A stretch of 41,769 nucleotides of DNA from JBNKEI01 sp050288705. Lineage in GTDB: Bacteria; Myxococcota; Myxococcia; Myxococcales; UBA5297. Under the pieces are notes generated by a model, which ran no database searches, was not told where the DNA came from, and saw nothing but the letters and a program-made list of their open reading frames with translations. Where the stretch lies: NCBI GenBank assembly GCA_050288705.1, contig JBNKEI010000157.1, positions 1-41,769 of the forward strand, read 5' to 3'. A program made the position numbers and the translations under genes. Numbering within the stretch: position 1 is the stretch's first letter; the number at the start of each line of letters is the position of its first letter. Positions 16,947-25,230 of this stretch are shown here, piece after piece.

Positions 16947-18278
16947 GTGACTGCATTAAAGCCAAAAGAAATTGTGGAACAGCTCGATCGCTACATAGTA
17001 GGCCAGAACAACGCCAAGCGAGCAGTGGCGGTTGCTCTGCGAAACCGGTGGCGTCGTCAATTGGTAGATAGCGAACTTAAAGAAGAAATTCTTCCTAAAA
17101 ACATAATAATGATGGGGCCAACCGGGGTAGGAAAGACCGAAATTGCCCGCCGATTAGCTAGGCTAGCGCAGGCCCCGTTTGTAAAAGTCGAGGCCTCCAA
17201 GTTCACTGAAGTGGGCTATGTAGGCAGGGATGTCGACTCCATGATCCGTGATCTGGTGGAGGGAGCCATCCAATTGGTGCGCGAGGAAGAGACCCAAAAA
17301 TTCCGACAAAAAGCCCAAGAAGTTGCCGAAGAGCGGCTTTTGGATCTGTTGAGCGGCGATAATGTAGCATCAGGGGCTCGATTCGGACCTCCCGGACCAG
17401 CAGTTGATCGCGACAAATTACGAGCGCAACTCCGGGCGGGAACGCTTGACGATCGCTTAGTAGAAATTGATGTTGCCGAAAAAAACATTCCTTTCATGAC
17501 CGCCTTTAGTGGTCAGGGAATGGAAGAAATCGGCGTAAATATTGAAAGCATGTTTGGGAACATGTTTCCTAAGCGAACTCGTAAGCGACGTATGAAAGTT
17601 CCCGATGCCTTAAAAACGCTTACTGAGGAAGAAGCAGGAAAAATGGTGGATATGGAAAGGGTGCAACGGGAAGCAGTGCGGCGTGCCGAAGACAATGGAA
17701 TCGTGTTTATTGATGAAATTGATAAGATTGCTGGGCGGGAAAAAAGCTCTGGTCCGGATGTGTCCCGTGAAGGTGTGCAGAGAGACATTCTTCCTATTGT
17801 AGAGGGATCTACAGTGGTGACCAAGTATGGCACTGTGCGTACTGACCACATTCTATTTATTGCGGCCGGGGCATTTCACATATCCAAACCTTCCGATTTG
17901 ATTCCCGAACTGCAAGGACGCTTTCCTATCCGCGTAGAGCTAGAGCCGCTAACCAGAGGTGATCTGGTGCGTATACTCACCGAACCGAAAGGCTCACTAA
18001 TTCGACAATACACCGCCTTGCTGGAGACCGAAGGCATAACCTTAGAATTTCAACCAGCGGCTATTGAAGAAATTGCTCGTATCGCCGAGTCAGTAAACGA
18101 GAAAGCAGAAAATATCGGGGCGCGCCGGCTACACACCATTATGGAGCGGCTATTGGAGGAGCTTTCCTTTGATGCCAGCGACACCGTAGAAAAGCACGTA
18201 ATCGTAGACGCTGATTATGTGCAAAAACGATTGGAAGGGGTAGCGAAGGATGAGGATTTATCCCGTTACATTTTGTAA
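16947..18278 (+). CDS. hslU: HslU, AAA+ unfoldase of the HslVU protease
   Basis: HslU (ClpY) unfolds substrates and feeds them to HslV. The N-terminus TALKPKEIVEQLDRYIVGQ is the family start. Walker A is GPTGVGKTE, followed by the pore-loop segment VGYVGRDVDSM. An I-domain insertion rich in charge comes next (residues ~110-235), then Walker B IVFIDEIDKIAG and sensor segments ending in DEDLSRYIL, the C-terminus that docks into HslV. The open frame begins at ATG 16923, but GGGAGAG (16934-16940) is 6 bases from the GTG at 16947. That start gives 443 residues, the usual length, beginning exactly at the conserved TALKPKEI, so 16947 is preferred. It is the last gene of the cluster. Confidence 0.97.
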   Translation: MTALKPKEIVEQLDRYIVGQNNAKRAVAVALRNRWRRQLVDSELKEEILPKNIIMMGPTGVGKTEIARRLARLAQAPFVKVEASKFTEVGYVGRDVDSMIRDLVEGAIQLVREEETQKFRQKAQEVAEERLLDLLSGDNVASGARFGPPGPAVDRDKLRAQLRAGTLDDRLVEIDVAEKNIPFMTAFSGQGMEEIGVNIESMFGNMFPKRTRKRRMKVPDALKTLTEEEAGKMVDMERVQREAVRRAEDNGIVFIDEIDKIAGREKSSGPDVSREGVQRDILPIVEGSTVVTKYGTVRTDHILFIAAGAFHISKPSDLIPELQGRFPIRVELEPLTRGDLVRILTEPKGSLIRQYTALLETEGITLEFQPAAIEEIARIAESVNEKAENIGARRLHTIMERLLEELSFDASDTVEKHVIVDADYVQKRLEGVAKDEDLSRYIL

Positions 18279-18284
18279 TTTTGC

Positions 18285-18962
18285 CTAAGCTTGCCCTTTT
18301 TCGCCTACAAAGTAGTCATGTTTTTCCGCAAAGAGCAGATTGAAGCTCGTGAGGGAGCCGTAGCAGCGGGTAATGTATTGCTGCATTTCTACTTTTTCGG
18401 TATCGGACAGTTTAGAGTGGGCATTGATTCTTTGTTCCAACACCCGCAGTCGGTCGCGCACCATAACAACTTTGTGGAACAAAGCATCAATGGGAATTTC
18501 TTTCGTTTGTAACTCTGGGTTAGAAGGTTGAAGCACCACTTTGCCCCCTTCCCATTTTGGTGCCAACAAGACCTCTGATTCCTGGTTTTCCGAGATTGCT
18601 TCACGGAGAATGGCTTTGAGTTCTTCACGAGTCATATCTTCGAGCTCCGGGATTTCCACGTCCTCTTTGACAGCAGTAAGTGGACGGGAACGAATTGTAG
18701 GGTTTACATTTCGTTTTCGTCCGCTAGAGCGAGTAGGAGTGAGCTTTTGGGGTAAAGGGCTATCGCGAGCAAGAAAATGATTACAGGTCGGCGCCGATGG
18801 AGGAAACATTCCTCGGTCGAGCATCATGCGACACTCGCCTTTCCAACCTTGTGCGTCTTCAAGCACTAATTTGTAAAAACGACAACTGCTACATACCTCA
18901 GCCACGACAACCCTCAAATGACGCCTAACTTCATAGTGGAATACTCCACATAGCGCCTCCAT
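18285..18962 (-). CDS. Uncharacterised protein with four-Cys N-terminal motif and helical C-terminus
   Basis: I do not recognise a family for this 225-residue protein. Its N-terminal 65 residues contain Cys24, Cys27, Cys44 and Cys60 (CSSC, GEC, PTC), spaced in a way that could bind zinc or an iron-sulfur cluster; another Cys is at position 5. A Pro/Ser/Arg-rich linker follows (~65-105). The C-terminal half, ELEDMTREELKAILREAI onwards, is helical and includes a probable coiled coil (DRLRVLEQRINAHSKLSDTEKVEMQQYI). No signal peptide is present, so it is probably cytoplasmic. It is convergent with hslU, leaving only a few bases between stops, and divergent from the small secreted coiled-coil protein. 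Confidence 0.75.
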   Translation of the reverse strand: MEALCGVFHYEVRRHLRVVVAEVCSSCRFYKLVLEDAQGWKGECRMMLDRGMFPPSAPTCNHFLARDSPLPQKLTPTRSSGRKRNVNPTIRSRPLTAVKEDVEIPELEDMTREELKAILREAISENQESEVLLAPKWEGGKVVLQPSNPELQTKEIPIDALFHKVVMVRDRLRVLEQRINAHSKLSDTEKVEMQQYITRCYGSLTSFNLLFAEKHDYFVGEKGQA

Positions 18963-19056
18963 AGTAATGCCTCAAAAGACAGGAAAAATTCAAGAGGTTT
19001 GCCGAAACCTGCCGGCGAACTTTGCTTTCGCCAACTGTGCGCCGCAAATTGAGTGC

Positions 19057-19593
19057 ATGAAAGCTCTGCGTAGAACGGTTAACAAAGCGGTAATTGGTTT
19101 AATGCTGATAGCTCGTTCTCTGAGCGCGCAAGAAGAGGTACAGCAAGAAGAAGCTCAAGAAGAACTGACCGACCAGTTGGAACTTCAACAACAGGAAATT
19201 CAAGAACAGGTGGAGCAAAATGGACAGTTGATAAACCAAGTACAGCAGGATTTGGCGCGAATGCGAGCAAGGGCTCTGGAAAAAGAACAAGGAGAAATAG
19301 AAAGAGCAATAAGTTTCGAAAACATAACCCTCACCCTGCAACGAGTGGAAGAGCGACTGGCATTAGGTTCAGTTCCCGATAACCAATCGCTGGAGGCTCT
19401 AGAAACTTCTCTACAGGAAATAATAGAAGAAGCTCTTCAGTATGCTGCGGTAGAACAAGCTACTCAGGGAACCAATGCCTATAATTGGTTAGTTTTTGCG
19501 CGCCAAAGTTTGGAGCAATCCGATCTTTATACCGCGCGGCGAGCATTGGCTATCGCTATTTGGTGGACTAGTAGAGCAATGGAATCGCCGTAA
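19057..19593 (+). CDS. Small secreted coiled-coil protein
   Basis: From the ATG at 19057 the product has 178 residues and begins with a typical signal peptide, MKALRRTVNKAVIGLMLI, ending at RSLSA before QEE, a good signal-peptidase-I site. The mature part opens with a Gln/Glu-rich coiled coil (residues ~25-85, QEEAQEELTDQLELQQQEIQ) and ends with helical segments resembling a repeat bundle (YNWLVFARQSLEQSDLYTARRALAIAI). The frame is open back to ATG 18967, but that start would bury the signal under 30 unrelated residues and place it 5 bases from the divergent gene, so 19057 is preferred. The function is unknown; a periplasmic scaffold or adaptor is possible. Confidence 0.7.
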   Translation: MKALRRTVNKAVIGLMLIARSLSAQEEVQQEEAQEELTDQLELQQQEIQEQVEQNGQLINQVQQDLARMRARALEKEQGEIERAISFENITLTLQRVEERLALGSVPDNQSLEALETSLQEIIEEALQYAAVEQATQGTNAYNWLVFARQSLEQSDLYTARRALAIAIWWTSRAMESP

Positions 19594-19656
19594 AAACCTA
19601 TTGTTTCCGCCATCATTCAACCCCTAGGGTCCAAACCAAAGTTGAAATCAGCGTTT

Positions 19657-20901
19657 CTAGGACCGCCCCAGTGCTCGCAGTAATTGCGCTCGGGCAGAAG
19701 CTAAACTGTATTCCGCACCAACTCTTTGCGCGGAAGCATTGGAAAAGGCTACCTGGGCATCTCCCAGTTCAATGGCACTTCCTGCTCCTGCCCGATAGCG
19801 TTCTTGCGCCAAGCGAAGTTGTTCTTGTGCGTTGGTTTTCGCTTCTTGTGAGGCTTCCATCTCTGCTTTGGCTGCACGAATTGCCAGGATTGCTTGCTCG
19901 ACTTGCAAGACAACTTGTTGGCTTTGAGATTCTTTTTGTGCTTGGATTTCGAGTATACCCGCCCTCGCCGCACGAACCTGAGCAGTAGTTGCTCCCCCCT
20001 GAAAGATTGGCCAAATCAAACCCGCTTGAGCACTCCAATCCCAGGAAGAATTGTCTGGTCCTTGGGCCGGGTTTTGAAAGGAAAGGGAGGTGGAAACTTC
20101 TAGCGATGGCAAATAACTACCCCGCGCTGAGCGCAATTCTAATTCTTGAGCTCGTTGTTGATTTTCCCAAGAAGCTAGCTCTGGTCGAGAACGCAACGCC
20201 TCTTTAAGAAGTATATCCAAGGGTTCTTCTTCGCCGGCAATATAGGGAAGAGAATCATCGCTTAATTCATATTGTGTATCACGAACAATTCCCATGAAAA
20301 CATTTAGTTGGGCTTTACTAATGGCATAACTATTCTCAGCTTGTATTAATTTTACTCGCGCATTGGCTACATCAGTACTGGCTTGCGCTAAATCAATTGC
20401 TGGCCGTGTGCCGACTTCTACGAATGCTTGGGTTTGTTGCAAGCGTTTTTCTTGATTAGCTAGAGTTTCGCGCGCCACTTGTACCAGTGCTTGTTGCGCT
20501 CGAGCATTAAAGAAAGCGCTGCGTACGTTATAAGCAATCTCTAACTCCTGGGTCTTTTCAGAAGCCATCCGGCTTTCTGCGGTTGCCTGAGCAGCGCGCC
20601 ATTGGGAAGAAGATTTACCAAAGTCATAAATTAGCTGGGAAGCGGATACCGAACCATTCCATTTATCTCCAGAGTTATTAACATAAAAGGCGCGAGCGCT
20701 AATCTGCGGCAATAGTGGCGCGCGAGCTCCTATTGCTCGTGAATTTGCTTGGTCGGTTTGAAATCGAGCAACCTTTAATGACGGTTGATTTTTTTTGGCA
20801 GTAGTCAATGCCGCAGACAAGGTAATAACCGTGTTATTGTCACGGGGTTTTGCTTGGATTACCGAGAAAGGAAGCGCAACTAATAACAGAATTAAAACCA
20901 T
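19657..20901 (-). CDS. TolC-family outer-membrane efflux protein
   Basis: This 414-residue protein has a signal peptide (MVLILLLVALPFSVIQA) and the two-fold repeated structure of TolC-type outer-membrane channels. Long Ala/Gln-rich coiled-coil helices (QALVQVARETLANQEKRLQQ, QEAKTNAQEQLRLAQERYRAG) carry the family word 'AQ.RY.AG.A..IEL.DAQ', and beta-strand segments include VSASQLIYDFG and AGLIWPIFQGG. It forms the outer-membrane exit of a tripartite pump. It is the last gene of a minus-strand operon after MacA-like, ATPase and permease genes, so it is the dedicated channel of that pump. AGAGG precedes its ATG by about 8 bases. Confidence 0.93.
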   Translation of the reverse strand: MVLILLLVALPFSVIQAKPRDNNTVITLSAALTTAKKNQPSLKVARFQTDQANSRAIGARAPLLPQISARAFYVNNSGDKWNGSVSASQLIYDFGKSSSQWRAAQATAESRMASEKTQELEIAYNVRSAFFNARAQQALVQVARETLANQEKRLQQTQAFVEVGTRPAIDLAQASTDVANARVKLIQAENSYAISKAQLNVFMGIVRDTQYELSDDSLPYIAGEEEPLDILLKEALRSRPELASWENQQRAQELELRSARGSYLPSLEVSTSLSFQNPAQGPDNSSWDWSAQAGLIWPIFQGGATTAQVRAARAGILEIQAQKESQSQQVVLQVEQAILAIRAAKAEMEASQEAKTNAQEQLRLAQERYRAGAGSAIELGDAQVAFSNASAQRVGAEYSLASARAQLLRALGRS

Positions 20902-20923
20902 ATTTTACCTCTATTTGGTATCT

Positions 20924-22153
20924 CTACTCGTACCTGAGGGCATCAATGGGGTCTAGTTGGCTGGCTTTTCTTGCGGGGTAAAGGCCAAATATAATTCCTA
21001 CTAGAGCGCTAAAAGCTACCGAAACCGCAATAATATCCGGACGCACTAGCATGGGCCACTGAAATGAGTCGGCAAGATACCGGCCCGCCAAAAGCCCAGT
21101 ACTAACTCCCAAAAAACCGCCAATGGTTGACAATACTAATGCCTCGACCAAAAATTGGGCAAGAATATCTCGTGGACGCGCACCTATAGCCATGCGTACC
21201 CCTATTTCCCGTGTTCGTTCAGTTACGCTTACCAGCATTATATTCATAATACCTATTCCTCCCACCAACAAAGAAACCGCGGCAATACTGGCCAGAAGGG
21301 TAGTGAGAGTGCGCATTCCATCCTGATAAGCGTCAGCGATTTCGGAAAGATTACGAATTGAAAAGTCGTCTTCGGCTCCCGGGGCCAAATTATGCCGCTC
21401 CCGAAGCAATTGGGTAATTTGGTTTTCTGTTTGGGTAAGTACTTGGTCAGATTGTGCTTCGATGAATACCGCGCCGCGAATAAATTTCGCCAATCCGCCT
21501 TGAATACGCGACTGAAAAGTGGTGTAGGGAATAATGACTACATCATCGAAATCTTGACCATTACCCGATTGACCTTTTGACGCCAAAACCCCCAATATTT
21601 CAAAAGGAGTGTTACCAACACGAATCCACTGTCCAATAGGGTCGCTGTGGGCTCCAAATAGCTTTTCCACAACTGTCTTTCCCAGAACTGCAACCTTGCG
21701 GTTGGAATCAACTTCTGATTCGGTGAACAAAGACCCTAAGACCGCTTTCCATTTGCGGATATCAAAATATTCCGGGGATATCCCTTGTACAGTAGTACTC
21801 CAGTTTTGATCTTCGCTAAGAATTTGACTGTTGTACCGCAATACTGGGGAAGCTAAACGAACATTAGATATTTCGGCGCGAATAGCTCTTAAGTCATCCC
21901 AGGTGAGCGAGGGCATTGAACCCATACCGCCACGCACGCCTCTCGACGCACTGGAACCAGGCCTTAAGATCAGCAAATTAGTTCCCATAGAAGCAAAGGA
22001 TTGCTGAATCATTGCCTTGGCCCCTTCTCCAATAGAGACCATTGCAATAACTGCTCCCACGCCAATGATGATTCCTAAGGTGGTAAGAAATGAACGAGTT
22101 TTATTGCGCAGTAATGCGCGGGCAGCCACCCGAAAGGTTTCCAAAACATTCAT
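20924..22153 (-). CDS. MacB-type ABC transporter permease
   Basis: The 409-residue product matches the MacB/FtsX permease family. An N-terminal transmembrane helix in RSFLTTLGIIIGVGAVIAMVSIGEGAK is followed by a large periplasmic domain (residues ~50-270). Three C-terminal helices follow, with the signature VGGIGIMNIMLVSVTERTREIG and IGARPRDILAQFLVEA. MacB-type permeases are mechanotransmitters that move cargo from the periplasm through TolC using cytoplasmic ATP hydrolysis. Here permease and ATPase are separate genes rather than fused as in E. coli MacB. Its ATG overlaps the ATPase stop (ATGA at 22150-22153), indicating translational coupling. The substrate (a drug, lipopeptide or lipoprotein) cannot be told. 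Confidence 0.94.
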   Translation of the reverse strand: MNVLETFRVAARALLRNKTRSFLTTLGIIIGVGAVIAMVSIGEGAKAMIQQSFASMGTNLLILRPGSSASRGVRGGMGSMPSLTWDDLRAIRAEISNVRLASPVLRYNSQILSEDQNWSTTVQGISPEYFDIRKWKAVLGSLFTESEVDSNRKVAVLGKTVVEKLFGAHSDPIGQWIRVGNTPFEILGVLASKGQSGNGQDFDDVVIIPYTTFQSRIQGGLAKFIRGAVFIEAQSDQVLTQTENQITQLLRERHNLAPGAEDDFSIRNLSEIADAYQDGMRTLTTLLASIAAVSLLVGGIGIMNIMLVSVTERTREIGVRMAIGARPRDILAQFLVEALVLSTIGGFLGVSTGLLAGRYLADSFQWPMLVRPDIIAVSVAFSALVGIIFGLYPARKASQLDPIDALRYE

Positions 22154-22869
22154 GCTGAGGCCTCGTTAGGGCAAGCGGGAACTGATTTTTGTCTCTGGTC
22201 AGAAACAATATTTCCGTCGCGCGCAATAATTACCCGGGAAGCATATTGTGCTATATCTGGCTCGTGCGTAACCAGCACTACGGTAATTCCTGAGCGTCCT
22301 AATTCTTGAAAGAGAGCCATTATTTCAATACTAGTACGCGAATCGAGATTTCCAGTGGGCTCGTCGGCAAGAATTAATTTGGGATTCGATACTATTGCCC
22401 GAGCAATGGCTACTCGCTGTTGTTGCCCGCCAGAAAGCTGATTGGAAAAATGGTCGGTACGTTTGGATAAGCCTACCCGATCTAGAGCCTCGATAGCTCG
22501 TCTTTCTCTTTCTTTGCGCGAAACGCCTGCATAAACTAAAGGTAATTCCACATTTTCCGCAGCACGGGTTCTGCTTAAAAGGTTGAAATTCTGAAAAACA
22601 AATCCCAAAGTGCTATTGCGAATTCTGGCTAATTCATTGCGTGAAAGCCGCGATACGTCAACCGCATTTAATAAATAAATTCCGGTAGTAGGACGATCTA
22701 AGCATCCGATGATGTTCATGAGTGTGGATTTACCTGAACCAGACGCACCCATAATAGCTACAAAATCGCCCTCGGGAATAGAAAGATCAATGCCTCGCAA
22801 AGCAGGAACTTGTACCTCACCCATGTGATATATTTTGGTTATTTGACGAATTTGTATTAGCTCACTCAT
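22150..22869 (-). CDS. MacB/LolD-type ABC transporter ATPase
   Basis: This 239-residue ATPase drives the adjoining permease. It contains Walker A GASGSGKSTL, the ABC signature LSGGQQQR, Walker B LILADEPTGNLDS and the switch His in VLVTHEPD. TGNLDSRTS and the short length place it in the LolD/MacB subfamily. The frame remains open to 22956, but the conserved domain starts at SELIQIRQITKIYHMG, and the ATG at 22869 lies 10 bases after the end of the upstream gene. The longer start would overlap that gene and add 29 residues foreign to the family, so 22869 is preferred. It lies in the cytoplasm on the MacB-type permease. Confidence 0.94.
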   Translation of the reverse strand: MSELIQIRQITKIYHMGEVQVPALRGIDLSIPEGDFVAIMGASGSGKSTLMNIIGCLDRPTTGIYLLNAVDVSRLSRNELARIRNSTLGFVFQNFNLLSRTRAAENVELPLVYAGVSRKERERRAIEALDRVGLSKRTDHFSNQLSGGQQQRVAIARAIVSNPKLILADEPTGNLDSRTSIEIMALFQELGRSGITVVLVTHEPDIAQYASRVIIARDGNIVSDQRQKSVPACPNEASA

Positions 22870-22879
22870 TAATGTCTTT

Positions 22880-24121
22880 CTAAAAAAGCCTGCGTACACC
22901 ACGACGGGGCCGGGATTGGGGAGGCGAAGCTGAAGAATCTTCTCCTTGGCTAACATCGGTAATAACTTTATCGTCTTTACGTAATTCTCCCTCTAGAATT
23001 TCGGTTTTAGTGCCGTCAGAAATCCCTACCTTGACCGGAATTCGTTCGGGATGTTGGCCACGAAGAACCCATAAAGACTTTTTGTCTGTTCGTGAAGAAC
23101 GTCCAGATTTATTGCGTGCAAACTTCTTGGATTGCTTTGATTTTCCCAGAGGAAGCATTTCCGGCGAAGGCCGAAATCGTAAAGCCGCATTCGGTATAAC
23201 TAGGGCGTTTTTTTGTTCGGCATAAACAATAGTTACATTGGCAGTCATTCCTGGCTTCAGCTTCAAGTCAGGATTTTCTAAATCAATAACCGCATCGTAA
23301 GTCACCACGTTCTGAACGTTTTCGGGAGAATTGCGCACTTGCCGAATTTTGCCTTGAAAATGTTCTCCCGGAAAAGCATCCACCGTAAAATCGGCAGTCA
23401 TTCCTGGTCGTAGTTTTCCCACGTCGGCTTCGGAAACATTGGTATTGACCTGCATTTTTCCCAAATCTTCGGCAATAGTAAATAATACCGGAGCTTGAAG
23501 AGAGGCAGCTACGGTTTGGCCTACGTCCACGTTTCGAGAAATGACCATGCCGTCGATAGGCGAAACAATTGACGTGTAATCGAGATTAATTTTGGCCTGA
23601 TTCAGGCTTGCCCGCGCTTGTTCTACTGAAGCCTTGGCCGCTCCAGTCATTGCTTGGGCAGTTTCTACGTTAGCCTTGGCGCTATCTAGTTCAGCAAGGG
23701 CGATTAGGTTTTTGTTGGCTAGTTCTTGTGTGCGCGCAAATTGACGGGAGGCCTCAGCCAACTGCGCTTCGGCTTTGCGCAAGTTACTTTTAGCCACCAA
23801 GGCATTGGCATTGGCCTGCTCTACTGCCGACTGAAACATGCGCGGGTCTATTTTCGCAATAAGCTGACCTTTACTTACTTTTGAGTTGTAATCGACGAAA
23901 ATCTGCTGAATTCGCCCGGAAATTTGGCTTCCAACTTGAACGGTAACCAGGGCAGAAAGAGTACCTGAGGTAGTAACCTTGGCTCTTAAGTTCTCCCTAG
24001 TTACACTAATAGTCTGAAATTTCAGCCCTGTTTGTTGGGAGGCTCGTTGATAACTCCAGTAGCCATACCCTGCTGCCACCACTAACAATGCCCCGATTGC
24101 CCATGCGAAGGTCTTTTTCAT
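22880..24121 (-). CDS. MacA/HlyD-family periplasmic adaptor
   Basis: The 413-residue product is a membrane-fusion protein linking the inner-membrane permease to TolC. One N-terminal membrane anchor (FAWAIGALLVVAAGYGYWSY) precedes the half-lipoyl motif VTTSGTLSALVTVQVGSQISGRI. An alpha-helical hairpin rich in Ala (residues ~95-175) comes next, then the second half-lipoyl segment SPIDGMVISRNVDVGQTV and beta-barrel and membrane-proximal domains (KPGMTANVTIVYAEQKNALVIPNAALRF). The C-terminus carries an unusual Arg-rich tail (SRPRRGVRRLF). A basic insert around residues ~325-350 (SKQSKKFARNKSGRSSRTDKK) is also atypical. It is the first gene of the export operon, which continues with ATPase, permease and TolC. 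Confidence 0.93.
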   Translation of the reverse strand: MKKTFAWAIGALLVVAAGYGYWSYQRASQQTGLKFQTISVTRENLRAKVTTSGTLSALVTVQVGSQISGRIQQIFVDYNSKVSKGQLIAKIDPRMFQSAVEQANANALVAKSNLRKAEAQLAEASRQFARTQELANKNLIALAELDSAKANVETAQAMTGAAKASVEQARASLNQAKINLDYTSIVSPIDGMVISRNVDVGQTVAASLQAPVLFTIAEDLGKMQVNTNVSEADVGKLRPGMTADFTVDAFPGEHFQGKIRQVRNSPENVQNVVTYDAVIDLENPDLKLKPGMTANVTIVYAEQKNALVIPNAALRFRPSPEMLPLGKSKQSKKFARNKSGRSSRTDKKSLWVLRGQHPERIPVKVGISDGTKTEILEGELRKDDKVITDVSQGEDSSASPPQSRPRRGVRRLF

Positions 24122-24301
24122 ATTACTTGTTTAACCCGCCCGCCAGCTAAAGGTTAAAAATTTTTTCAAAATCTAACAGACGCTGGCGATTATAACTTGG
24201 TTTTTCGCATGGATTCTATTTGGGGGAGGACAGGGCGAATAGCGCACAGGGAACTGCCAAATCGCATCACTCTTTTGCGGGCATGAGCAACGGCCAGAAG
24301 G

Positions 24302-24988
24302 TTAATCGTGTATTTCAAAATATCCGTCACTGCGAACTAGAGTATATCCGTCAGAAGGAACAGGTCCGTAATTATGACTATCATATATTCTATCTACGCC
24401 ATCACGTCTTTCACAAACCACTGCATGAAGGTCGTCGTCTATTCGTACAGTTATTAACGCTAGGGGAGGAAGGTCGTCCCAAGATGGGGCTTCGCTGTGT
24501 CGAGTAAAACTTACACCGAGATCCGTTAGAGTTCGCTCTATTCTATCGGAATTCAGTCCGACGTCTCTATGGAATCCGTGATCTACTGCGGTATTCCAAA
24601 CTGTTTCATAGCTTTTGCCGGAAATGGTCGTCATGGCGCAAATAGCGCATGCATTTTTATCTCCTGCTTGCGGACGAGTAACGCGAAGCCTCACTGAACC
24701 TGTTGACGAATAACCAGAGTTTCTGAAACCTGAATACGAATAACCGGTATTTACTATCCGCATCCCCTCAAAATTTGCCAGTGGAGCCATATAATCTCCC
24801 CCATAGTTTGCCGCATATGATGACTGATTAGAGTTTCTTGAATGCGTCGATCGATTAGAATTTGACGACCGCGATGACTGATTAGAATTTCTCGACTGTG
24901 ATGACTGGTTTGAGTTGCTTGAATGTGTTGATCGATTAGAAACCGCACTGTAAGCATCAACACTATAAAGCCATCCAGGTAAATACAT
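24302..24988 (-). CDS. C39-like putative cysteine protease with Ser/Asn-rich repeat region
   Basis: The 228-residue product has two parts. Residues 17-61 are five copies of a 9-residue Ser/Asn repeat. Residues ~98-228 look like a papain-fold C39-like domain: NACAICAMTTISGKSYETV resembles the 'dCa.aalAmltGkSYeeV' active-site helix, making Cys114 the candidate nucleophile. DDLHAVV gives His188 and IYDSHNYGP gives Asp203. There is no classical signal peptide; the start MYLPGWLYSVDAY is only mildly hydrophobic. A strong ribosome-binding site, CAGGAGGAAG, precedes the ATG. Such domains can be bacteriocin-leader peptidases, toxins or effectors; no ABC transporter is fused here. Protease activity is inferred from the motif order only. 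Confidence 0.75.
   Translation of the reverse strand: MYLPGWLYSVDAYSAVSNRSTHSSNSNQSSQSRNSNQSSRSSNSNRSTHSRNSNQSSYAANYGGDYMAPLANFEGMRIVNTGYSYSGFRNSGYSSTGSVRLRVTRPQAGDKNACAICAMTTISGKSYETVWNTAVDHGFHRDVGLNSDRIERTLTDLGVSFTRHSEAPSWDDLPPLALITVRIDDDLHAVVCERRDGVDRIYDSHNYGPVPSDGYTLVRSDGYFEIHD
24806..24940 (-). repeat. 27-bp tandem repeat, five units, encoding a 9-residue Ser/Asn motif
   Basis: In frame within the C39-like gene, five consecutive units read SNRSTHSSN, SNQSSQSRN, SNQSSRSSN, SNRSTHSRN and SNQSSYAAN. Each unit begins with Ser-Asn and ends with Asn. Units 1 and 4 share the THS variant and units 2, 3 and 5 the QSS variant, suggesting duplication of blocks rather than single units. The region is likely disordered. 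Confidence 0.85.
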
Positions 24989-25230
24989 GAAAGCTTCCTC
25001 CTGTAATGTTTTTTATACGTTATTGGCTGAGGTTATTGCAGCTGTTAGTTATAGTTATTGGTTATGTGTTTCCCGCCATAATTTTTTTAAAACCAAACCA
25101 ACTGCTGTCTTTGCCGATTTATTAAAGAAGCTACACTATTAATTCAAGAAAAATCTTTCAAAACATACAAATAAATACACTGTCATACTAGTAATACACT
25201 GCCGGCGACTCTTTCCAAAGCAACCCGAAA
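24989..25230. other. AT-rich intergenic region upstream of the C39-like gene
   Basis: The stretch is markedly AT-rich and holds no convincing gene. On the minus strand it provides a strong ribosome-binding site (CAGGAGGAAG, complement of 24994-25003) and a TATAAA-like box about 30 bases further upstream. I could not place a matching -35 element with confidence. Confidence 0.5.

Noticed and set aside
18967..19056. Upstream start for the small secreted coiled-coil protein
   Set aside because: It would bury a clear signal peptide and leave only 4 bases between divergent start codons; the ATG at 19057 fits better.
22870..22956. 29-residue N-terminal extension of the ABC ATPase
   Set aside because: It overlaps the end of the adaptor gene in another frame and has no counterpart in the family.
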